From Branchiostoma floridae (taxonomy: Eukaryota > Chordata > Leptocardii > Amphioxiformes > Branchiostomatidae), in the NCBI RefSeq assembly GCF_000003815.2, contig NC_049985.1:22989862-23053861 (forward strand): a stretch of 64,000 nt of DNA, in the 5' to 3' direction. Below the pieces are notes generated by a model, which was given only the letters and a program-made list of their open reading frames with translations, did not search any database and was not told the origin of the DNA. The stretch's first letter is position 1. Each line of letters starts with the position of its first letter. The translations under genes and the position numbers were made by a program. Below, piece after piece: positions 11,701 to 23,700 of this stretch.

Positions 11701-14700
11701 ATCCAACGCATTCGCGTTCATTACCGCCTACTCAAACGACACCACGCAAAGGAACGTGTGTAGAAGCCTTAGTTTTGTACGAACGTGACTTCCAGGAAAA
11801 TTGGTGGATGATTAGAGGGTGACCTGAGGGAGACACAACATCACGAGTTGGGCTCCCAATTTCCTGAGTTGTACGTCCTATAATCAGTGTTTCGGTCCCG
11901 TTAGACTATTCTTGTATGTGGTCGTGTTATTTTGCCAAAGATGAGACCAATACAATTTACCTACTGGTTAAAGTGTCTGAAAACTTTGTTTCGTAGAGTT
12001 TTATGTTTGTACTTTTTTTTTTGCATTCACCGAAGGGAAATGTATCATTTTCTACATTTTTTTCTTCCTCTTCGTTTTCTTCTTCTGTTTCAAACAAATT
12101 AGTACAATGAACTTGGCCAGACGCTGTCACCATGGTTACTTGAGGCACAGCAGACACCCTGTGGTGTTCGATTACATAATGTAGCAAGTGGCAGGACAAA
12201 AGTTGAGGGGCTGGGACCAATATGTATGAATATGTTTTGAAAATGATGATTGACAGGCGCTATGCTAGACCGTGTGACGACAAACATGATGCATTTGCTT
12301 GCAAATGCTACGTTTTTAGATTTTTTTATTCAGGTGTGGAAATTATAACAATCACAGTAACAGTACACTTGTGCCAACAAACTTAATTCATAAGCACCGT
12401 CGTCAATTTTAGGTTTGAACATATATTCCATTCACTCAGAAAAGCATAAAGGCCTGTATATGAAATCTCACACCACACAGTTGACAATATCACCAACTGC
12501 ATATTTCACCAAAAAAGACTTAACCAAAACTCTCAAAATACTACCATATATAATTCCTCCTGTATATATATTCGAAACGTCTTTTTTTGTTTTTCTATTA
12601 TCTATGGCATTAGTTTCAATAGTTGTAATTTTGAAATCTGATGCTCTGAGGTTTTAAGTCTCATTACCTTTAGAGCAGAAGGTGATTAGATGGTCTGTCA
12701 ATTTGCATTCTATAACTACAGTAGCATCTGGTTTAGCATCGTGAATGTTAGAGAGGTTGCATATCTGCCAATCAACGCCATTATAAGCGCAGCGCCAAAT
12801 TGTTTCCAGTTGTACAGTTCGCTACAACACCTGAGGCAAAGAGTCGAACTGGGCAAGCTGCCCACTGCTGTGCTCATTGTCGCTGAACAAGTAGTTCTGC
12901 ATGATGTAAAATACTGATAAAATGAAACTTTACACGTTTACAAACTACAATATTCAACGCAAACGATGCAAAGCTTTGTAGGGATGTCACTGCAGCCCAA
13001 TTGGTAATGACCTCACAATAGTTTTCGAGCTTCTGGTCGACCACCGGTCCAAATTAGTTGTTAACTGGTAGACACTGGTTCAATTCTTTGCACGGAGCAT
13101 TTGGAAGGGACGTAAATGGGGGTACCGAGTTGGAGGAGGTGCCTTGAGCACGTTAAAGGCTAACAATCAAGACACCAAGGAAACCTGCTGACCCAAGCGT
13201 CACTAGCCAATACAAGGACCTGGGCTAACGAAACAAAAGAGCAAAGCTTTGACCTTTGGTAGTAGACACAGAATTGGAACTTTTGAGACGACCCCGTGTC
13301 TACAAATGGCGTGATTATGGTAATGGGCACTTGTAACCTACCCTAGATTAATTCGCTGGAAAATCAAGACATAAAAGTATAGCTATGATGGCATCTGGGC
13401 TTGCGACTTGTAACTCAGAGAACTTTTGAGATGACCCCGTGTCTCATACACAATTGTTCTCGCGACATATCAGTACAAATGGCGTGATTATGCTAATTAG
13501 CACATGCGGCCTACCCTAGATTAAATTGCCGGGAAATCAAGACGTAAAGTTATATAATACCAATCCATCTTTGTTTGCGACTTGGAACTCACGGAACTTT
13601 TGAGATGATCCCGTGTCTCTTATCCAATCGTTTTCGCGACATACCATTACAAATGACGTGATTATGCTAATTAGCACTTGTGACCCATCCTAGATTAAAT
13701 TGCCGGGAAATCAAGACGTAAAGTTGTATACCAATCCATCTGGGCTTGTGACTTCGACTAAATAACCCAATTTTGAGACACATGCTTGCGTCAGACATAA
13801 CATCGTTTCAGTGACTCCATAATTCATTGTGTCTACCAAGCAAAAACGCCAACCAATAGGAGCTACTGTTTCATAGACGTTGGATGAAGATATCGTTAAT
13901 GTGTACTAAGAACCCATTCCATTGGCCTATTGGATGGTGATCGGTGAACGACCGCGCACAGCGACTAAAAGTGGATTTGTATGACGAGTCCCATCATTTC
14001 TGCTTCATAGAAAAAAACTCCGGATAACAGTGGAATTGAAATATGATGTTAAAAATATCAGTATCGTGATATATTTCAGCATGGTCGAACTGTGCATATT
14101 GAATAAGTCAGACCAAAATTTAAAAAAAAAGTAAATAATAAAATAAAAAAATCGAGAAAATGTTTTATAGGTAACTGAAAACACTTCATTTTTTTTTCTT
14201 TGGCCTAATTAGAAAAAAATTAGTAACGTTTCACTTATTAGCCCTCAGTGTATACAGTACAGTGATACAAGACGTACATATGTACATCTACATGTAAAAA
14301 TATGTAGATACTCATTTACTCGGCGATTTGGCTCGCCTGAAACTGACGTAATCGAAACACTTTCCGGTCACCCAGCTGATGTGAAGAATAAATCACGTCT
14401 GTCTCATTTTTGGGTCTGCGGGGCCCGTTCCTGCATCGATCGCATTATCTCTCCTCAGATGGGCTATATTACCACATATTGACCGGGGAAGTTTGTGCAC
14501 GAAAGCGTGCCACAATACCTCTCAGCGCGCGGGATTCTAATGCTACAAAAATCAATGATCGCACACACACGCGCTTATCAAGCGACTAGAGCCTGACATT
14601 GTCTGATCTCACTGATGAGTATAGACTGTAGGGATGCGTACCGGAACTGTGTACGGGTACAGTACCGCGAAATTCGGTTTGGTACAGGTCCAAATAACGG

Positions 14701-17700
14701 ATGAAAGTTTGTCACAATACCTCTCACTACCGCTACAAAAATCAATGATCGCGCACACACGCGCTTATCAAGCGACTAGAGCCTGACATTGTCTGATCTC
14801 GCTGATGAGAATGGACTGTAGCGATGCGTACCGTAACTGTGTACGGGTACAGTACCGCGATATTCGCTTTGGTACAGGTCCAAATAACGGATGAAAGTGT
14901 GCCACAATACTTCTCAGAGCCCGGAATTCTACCGCTACAAAAATCAATGTTCGCGCACACACGTTCTTATCAAGCGACTAGAGCCTGACATTGTCTGATC
15001 TCGCTGATGAGAATAGGCTGTAGGGATGCGTACCGGAACCGTGTACAGGTACAGTACCGCGATATTTACTTTGGTACAGGTCCAAATAACGGATGAAAGT
15101 TTGCCACAATACTTCTCAGCGCGCGGAATTCTACCGCTGCAGAAATCAATGTTCGCGCACACACGCGCTTATCAAGCGACTAGAGCCTGACATTGTCTGA
15201 TCTCGCTGATGAGAATGGACTGTAGCGATGCGTACCGTAACTATATACGGGTACAGTACCGCGATATTCGCTTTGGTACAGGTCCAAATAACGGATGAAA
15301 GTGTGCCACAATACTTCTCAGCGCGCGGAATTCTACCGCTGCAGAAATCAATGTTCGCGCACACACGTTCTTATCAAGCGACTAGAGCCTGACATTGTCT
15401 GATCTCATTGATGAGTATAGACTGTAGGGATGCGTACCGGAACCGTGTACGGGTACAATACTGCGAAATTTACTTTGGTACAGGTCCAAGTACCGGATCT
15501 CGATGTAGCGGGTACTTTACCTAATCTCCAAGCAGATTCCTCCGGTGGCATAAAACAGTAACATAAGATGGGGAAGGACTTTACCCCTCTGCCGGCTGAA
15601 GTCCTTCCCCAGCTTATGTTCCTCCTTTATACCACCGGAGGAATCTGCTTGGAGATTATACTTTACCTGTATGAATTTACACTGTGTAATATTCAAACCG
15701 GTACCGGTACATTACCGCAAAATCATTTCGGTACAGAACCCTCGCCCCTAACCACCGGATTTCGATATACCGGGTACTGTACCTTCATAAAGTTATACCA
15801 CTCAAATATCTACTTGTTATTAAAGACGACATTTTAACGCTTAAAAAGACGAATTTAGCGCTTGCGTTTATTTGAAATCAGTGCCATTATGTAAGTCCTC
15901 TGGTGAAACTTTAGGCTATGGACACACACCACTTCTGTTGTCATTGAAGCTTTGCATTGAAGCATTGTCAAAATTAAATAGTTCATTATTGTTTTGTCAG
16001 TACTAAAAGGTACATAACGTAGTACATTTTGCATGATGTTAATTTGTCAAGTCATCAAGGAACAGGTACCGGTCTGGATCTGAACCAAAATCTCTGTAAC
16101 CAATTCATGTACTTGTACCGGAGGCTACGTTTTTAGGAACACGTCCCTAATATGTATGGAGACATCCAAAACCTTTCAATCGATCGCATCTATCTTTTCA
16201 ATCCCTCGTAGCTTGTTTCTTGTGCTTGTCTCTATTGCATACACAGTCGACCGCCCCATAGCATAATACACTAGCTTTGTACTGAACAGTACAAACTGCA
16301 TATCTAGACAGATTAATTGATTCACTCACACCTTGAAGGACCCCTACACTTTAAGATACTCTCCTCAGACATGGTCCCTCCATTTAACGTCCTATCCGAG
16401 GGACATCCCTGACCGCAGCTAGGTACAACCGCTAACCTGAGTGAAGTTATGCCCCCTTTCCACTAGACGGCGACCACGCTGTGCTCCCACTGCGACCTAA
16501 ATAGGATATGTGTAACCTTTGATTTCATACTGGGTATATCATACAACATGTGCAATTCGTTGAGCGATCTGTCAAATTTTAGATCACAGAGAGAGCGCCG
16601 CGAGAGCGCCGTCCTAGTGGAAAGGGGGTATAAGGAAAGTCGTTTTAAGTGCCTTTCTCAAGGGCACAGCGTCTGAGCATACCAGGGGACTCAAACCTAG
16701 GATAACTTGGCTTTGAGTCAAACACCCTACAGTTACACTACACGGCGGCACTGTTCACGTTCCCCTGTTGTTACTGATGGATAAAAAATCCATTTCTAAG
16801 TACCCACCAGGTCTGTAATCTGAAATATCAAATCTCACTACGGCATCAGCTCTAGATTGCGGTGGGAGGGTTACTACATGATTTTGCAATCTACCAATGT
16901 CTTTATTCAATAAAGCCGCTTATAAACAAAAAAATGCTTCACTAGCTCTCTGATGCAAATTCGAAATGATAGTGAATCAGCAGATATTTCAGTTACACAT
17001 AAGATGAAGGGGAAGCGTTGTTTAAAGTTCGACTACTATTTTCAGCTATTCGCCCAATGGTAAAATCAGATTCAAGCAAACTGGTGGAAACATAGACTGA
17101 GTTTCAAAGCAAGCGCAGCATTGGCATTGTACATTTGCATTCCTTGCGGAAGCTGATCTTGGCAAATGCATAGAATAGTCACTGCTAGACGAGAAAAAAT
17201 GCATAATTAGAACAAGAACTACATTTTATCTGTCATGTCTGCAATACGTTGACGAAAGAAGCATAGCTTTACAGAAAAGTCCCAGCATTTCACACTTTTC
17301 CGATCAACAAAAACTCCCCTCTTGAGAATCTTGTTTAAGTCGTTCAATCCGATTATTTGTAATAACGCATCTCCCAAATGCATGCAAAAATACGTCAAAC
17401 CCTTGAAATGAATTCAGTATATTTTTCATGTCGCTTTGTATTTATTCTTATATTTCATTTTCCTTCCCTGTTGTATACTACCGCGTTTTGCCCCATTTGC
17501 CTTTTGACATAGTTTTACAAACTTAAGGTAATAGTTGATAGTGAATCTTCTGGACGAGTTTCAATAATACCTCCTCCCCTCCGCCTCAAAGTAACTTTAA
17601 GCGTCAGTTTGTAACTCGCAGGTATAATACACATCACATACCAACAAAATGTAGTTTCCATCAAGCAGATTTGATATTTCATCATAAAGGTCATATCATA

Positions 17701-20700
17701 GCAAAGACGCCTACTTCCATGTTTCTTCAAGCTTGTACATATGACACTCATTTGCATGATTTACTTCTGATAATGTTCACCTTCCCTCTATCTTTATAAT
17801 GCTACAAGTATGAAATTCCTATTCATGAATAACCTGGTTGTTGAAGCACACCTGTTGTTGCCACTGGTTATGTAATCTCCTTGCAGATCCTACGGTAGCC
17901 TAAGCTAATATCAGAAACTTGGCAATTAAACGTGGACAATGAACGCTCGTATAGGCCTGCTACACTCCTTTGCTAGCTTTTGATCTTAACATCATCATAA
18001 TCATCATCATCCACTGCATTCTGTCTCTACAGTCTTTGAAGAGTCGTGTAGCTGCATTCAGTCTTTCTTCATCTTATGCTACCGTAGAATCTGCTTGGAG
18101 ATTACTGATTATATACAACTCCCTTGAAACGCAGAGTCTTACGCTTCTTTAAGAAAACCTTGCCCGTGGCATTGAGCGTGGACACATAAAAGGGTTTAAT
18201 TTCCACACGGTGCCGTTAGGTCGCCAGCCGGAAGCGCCCCTAACTTTCTTTATGAGGGTGATCTAAACGCCATAACCCCTCGGCTGCAATAACTTTCAAA
18301 CAACATCGGCTCCTCCCTTGAAGGATTGCGGAGGATCTCCTGCGTGACATCTCATTTCAAGTGCTGCCCTTTTGTGAAATGAACTGTGCCACCATTTGAG
18401 GGAAGGTTACAAGATTGGCATCTTTAGATGAGACACCACGAGGTTTTCTCCAGGCGGAGAGATTTTTGAGTGATGGCGGGAGATAGGCCGAGGGGATCCG
18501 CTTGGTGGTGATGAAAAATGGCACGTTGCGGCGAATATATCATCAATCCGCCACCATTATGAAATACCGCTGCTTAGTTGTCGACCTAGCCTGTCCATCA
18601 TAGACACATCATAACTTTCTTGCCACGCCCGTTCACGTGTGGGTCACAGAAAATATATCACACATGTGTATGGCACACCCTTAGTGAAGTTTTACATAAG
18701 TTTAGCCATCTAATTTAGCCTCCTTTAGTCAATATTTTACAATGATAAAATCCTAAAACACATCATATCTTTGGCACTGACTATCGTTCCATCCTATACG
18801 AGTAGTAGGTCATTGCCACTTAAGTTGACTCAGGTCTGATGCAAAGTTACTTCTACCAGACGGATCCCCGAAAATCCCATCTAATCGACAGCTGCCTACT
18901 CCATTGAGTATATTAAACGTTGTAATGCCTTTGAATTAAATGCAAAGATTCTTTCTGTATCTTTGCCAAAAGTTACATTTCAAAACCTGAGACGTCGACC
19001 AACATTGGAGTTAATTCGCCAAATAATTCTCACCTTCTCTCGTGACGCATTGTAAACGTTGCTCATTGATTACAGGTAAGGTCCGCATTTGCATATACAT
19101 GTATCACAGAAGCTGTTAATGCAAACAAGCCCGGTCTACATAGGGTTGATGATGTCATCATGACTACCATCCATGGCAAGTGGTGATATGAAGAAATGGT
19201 ATTTGAGTAAGCAATTCAATTTGTCACACCAAATACCACCGACCAGAGCATGTTTCTGCGATCATCAGCAAATTTAAACGTACCATTACACGGTTTTTAC
19301 ACCCCAGTCACAAATGTGTGCCATGTGCTATTATGTTGAACATGTTAGGGAGGTATTCGTAATGGCTATAGGTCCGCGAAATCCAAATCCATGTGTGTAG
19401 TCATTTGCAACTATGTGACCGCGCCCTAAAATATTCCTCCAACACGATGCCACATTAAGGAGAAGTATTACAAATAATCAAGAGTAAATGCGATTCTTTG
19501 CAAGTCTTCCAAGAACCACCCCCCATCGAAGTCTCCAGACAAGCTGCCAAATGAAATTAGACTCCATGTGCAAACCTGGTTCCCTCCACACTTATTTATT
19601 TCAGCAAATGTGGTGGATCGATTCAAATTACCGGCATTTGCTGCCTACGCAAATTTAATATAATTCCCCGGTGTGGTAATATAAGTCTGTCATCACTTTG
19701 CGGCAAAACTCTGCGTTAAACTGCGTAATTACTTTATTCTGAAAGCTGATGTAATAAAGGGGACATTTAACGATGCGTAATTTATGTGAAGATTTGGCAA
19801 GTACGTCATGTGCATGGCATCGTGTTTGGCGTAACTGGTAGAGCGTTTGGCTCACAATCTAGAAGTCTCGAGTTCGACACCCGCCGTGTCCCCGACGTCA
19901 TGCCTTTAGGAAAGGCACTTAACACAACCTTCCTTACTTCACCCAGGTGTTAAATGTTTACCTTATTTCGGATAGGGAGTTAAAGGGAAATACTTCATCT
20001 ACCTTCTGTCTGTACTGTGTATGTGGCACTGTAAATATAAGTTTCTAACTATGAGTGCAGTGCCACATTGTCCTCGTCTGTCCAAAAAGAATTACAAATA
20101 GCACAAAAGTACGTCATGAAACTATTACAGCGTCAAGGAATACAAGAGACAATACACAAGATGTAAATATCAAAACTATGCTATGTACATCATGTTTTAC
20201 TCGCACGCCATACTATAGGGCGAGACTAATGGTGTAGTTTTGTGTACGAGACTAGTTCGGGAAAACGCTGTATTTTCGAGAAAATGTTGCATTTCTAGTT
20301 CCCTTCTGATAATTTTAATTTTTAGTGCCACAGAGGATGTTTAATGTTTAGTGTGGGTGTAATATAAATATAGATGCAGAATTCATATTATTATCACTGC
20401 CAACGATAGACCACGCGGAATAGTACTACAATCGGTTCAAGGTACTCTTGCAGTCAATGCTAGTATACCTCAAGTTGATAAGTTGTCGCAATGCCATTGA
20501 GCCACGGAGGTATGCACACGTGCGTGTAAAATGACGTCACACCAGAGTTATGTCTTCAGACGTTCGATTACGGAAATACACTAATCTTTGTAGTGACGAC
20601 AATTGTACGACAGCCTTTGACGTTGACGTCAGGTAATTTTTAAATTACGTCACGCAATTACTCAACAAATGCAACCAAGCACTAATCTGATATATGATTA

Positions 20701-23700
20701 AAGAAGGAGCTCTGTTTGGGAATCATGTTTTCAGCTACTGATAGGAAACGCCGCGAGAATTTAAAAGTTTTTCTACTGATGCAGAGGTTGCATGCACGGC
20801 ACCTAAATTTAAAAAGTAATGTTTTAGGAGAGCCACACTTCGAGCATGTTTAAAAGAGAAGGGTACTGCCCGGTGTGAGTGGTTCAAACCTATTCCCCTG
20901 GCCGCACCTGGGAAAATTACTGATGTACTGAGTCCAAGCCTGAGTTAGAGCCGAATGGCAACCTCTACAAACCTTTGCGATCCAGCCCCGCTAATTGTTC
21001 TAAGCTTCTCGCAATTCAGCCGGTCTACATAATGATAATGAACATAATGATAATAAAAAGTGATTTGAGTATTTGGCAACTTGTTTCTTAGGTCAAGACA
21101 TTCTAACTTGTACTACTTTGAATGATTAAGACCATTTTCATTCATATATGTGATAGAGCAAAAAAGTACTAATGTAGATAACATGCAATAATAGTTAGAC
21201 CAGATTCAAACGAGACAAATTTTCGGTCATACAATTACAACACTGTCATACCTCAGCTTTCACACACATGGACCTTCGTTGTATGCCACAAACACCTTTA
21301 TTGTACGAACACAAATTTTGCACGTTGACTAAATTGGGCAGTCTTTGATTTAAATAATGATTGACATCAAGGGGAGGTTTCCAACTACACCATACGCCCT
21401 CTCCAGTACTTGTAGTAAACATCACTACTTTCCTGGAACTGGCGAAAATGTCACGTCAGCTGTATATTAAAGTGGAACAACGACAATTAATATACAGGGA
21501 ATGGTTTAGTGCTTATGGCTTCTCTTTCTGTGCCGAATACGTAATACGTACGTTTTATATACGCGTGCGTGCTAGGAAAGGAAACATACGTGTTGCAATG
21601 TTGCACCCTATCTCCTAGTATATATATATATATATACATATTCGTAACTTAAAACATAAAACGAGGGGCGGTCAATAAGTTATGCCCCTGACCCATTTCT
21701 CATAGCAGGATATTAATGAAACTTGGCACAGTTATTAGTCTTTCTCTTCATAGGAACCACCCAGAGTTATGCATTTCTTCCATAGTTTGATGCAGCTCTG
21801 GAAACCGTTTTTGTAGGACCCAGGTTGGTCGTCCAACAGATGCCTCATTACTGGCAGAAGAGGGCCGACCAGCTCTGGGAGCTGTTTCCACGGACTTCCG
21901 GCCATGTTTGAATTTAGGATGCCAGCGTTTTACAAGGTCATATGATGGGGCATCATCACCATAAGTTTTTTTTTTTTTTTCATTTCATCAAAAGTCTCCT
22001 TTGGTGTGCGTCCTTTCAAATACAAAAACCGGATCACTGCGCGACACTCAACTGGCTCCATTTCACACCTGGTCCATCTCACACCTGACTCAGTTCAAAC
22101 ACCAGTAAATGAGAAACAGCAATTAGTTCAGAGCTATCTTTTTACAACATAACCCATAGAGATATGAACCATTACACATACAAAACTTCATCTAGATCAG
22201 ACGACTGGAAGTGGGTCAGGGGCATTACTTATTGCACGCCCCTCGTACATATTGTGCTCTCTGTAACGGAAAGTATTACAAGTGTGCTTTTTTGTATCAA
22301 GGGCTACAATATGTTTTTACATTCATTAATAAAAATACATGTAGTTCATTGATTGGTTGACAACCTTTATAGATCTAAGCACATTTAGGCCGTTTACACA
22401 TGCTGAAGTGCATATTTCCTGTTAAAAACTTTACCAATAATGAACGATTGAATAGAGAACAATTACATTACACGTTCTATAAATGAAGGAAACTAATTAT
22501 AAATACATACAATGATACATTTAACATCAACCCTACCTACTTGAAAAGCATTTTGCTTCACCCTATCTTTAACGAGTTAATTTACATAAGTGTCACCTTT
22601 TAGACCTATTTCGGGCCGGTTTACATTGTCAACTCCGGCCCGAAATAGGTCTAAAAGGTGACACTTATGTACTCTTGTCAATCTTTTATTCATTAAATCA
22701 ACATTACAAAGTTACCCCTTAGCAGTAGTACCTCTGAATACCGTTGATCTTACAGTGTGGGGTAAATTATGACAACTAGACACAGTATGCATGAAATAAA
22801 CGGTACAAAGACAAAAAACTTAAGCATCAGTCAGTAATGTAGTTGCGGCATAAACCCATACTAGTTTCTGTATATTTTCTGTGTACCTTTGATCTAACAT
22901 TGTTATTTCATGCTCGTGTGAAGCGGCCTATCCAACGTGAGTTGGTTTTCGAAATGCCGAACCTTATCAGCGCACGCAGGAAAACATGTTCCCCCTTTCC
23001 GTTTCTTCGCCTGCACGCGCCGTTTGACCGGAAAGTACAAATGTCATGCGCTCGGGGCAAGAAAGACCGGTGCAGATATAAGACCATGCCCCCTGCCATT
23101 AACCCCAATCTCGCCGTGTACCGTTTGGAATGACTTCCCCTCCCCCGATCGTGACTTATTCAGTAACGGCAGCTGGGCGCGCGCCGCCGGCCAGAAATCG
23201 GTAAATGCACGCTTATTCCCACTGATAAGGTCGTCGGCCTCTTAACTACCTCTGGGTGTCTTTTTACGGGGCCTTAAAAGTCTTGTCTTAAGGAAGTGAA
23301 CGTGAATCTCACGACGTTAAAAAAGCCATGGGGTATATATCTATACAGATACACCAGCACTGTCAAATGTAAGCATTAAATGTTTACATTATACACAATA
23401 TAAAAGCATTCATTGATCACAATCCAAAATATATATTAGATAAAATTGGCAAATTTTGTTTTGGTAGCATTCAATATCTTTTTTTTAATGACTGCTTTAT
23501 TCAGTAGCTTCTTCATTGTGTTTTATCTTATACCTGTCTAATCTTTGTTTTACTTACAGTATATTATATGTACCTTGTTTATTGTTAAAATACATGTGTT
23601 ATATATATGGTGTTGTAGTAATGATGGCTTCGTTAAAAGAAGATACAATCTTCGGTAATATCTATTTATCACCGTTATAGTTTGTTTGGGACAGCAGCAA

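Noticed and set aside
14578-15364. Repeated 60-72-residue minus-strand open frames
   Set aside because: They recur because the satellite unit recurs. The 202-bp period shifts frame, they have no protein-like composition, and they vanish in diverged units.
19816-19885. Possible tRNA-Val (CAC)
   Set aside because: Same reason: SINE head with imperfect stems.
22843-23245. GC-rich overlapping frames on both strands
   Set aside because: Open frames on both strands at once reflect composition. No conserved motif or consistent exon could be built; it may be regulatory DNA.
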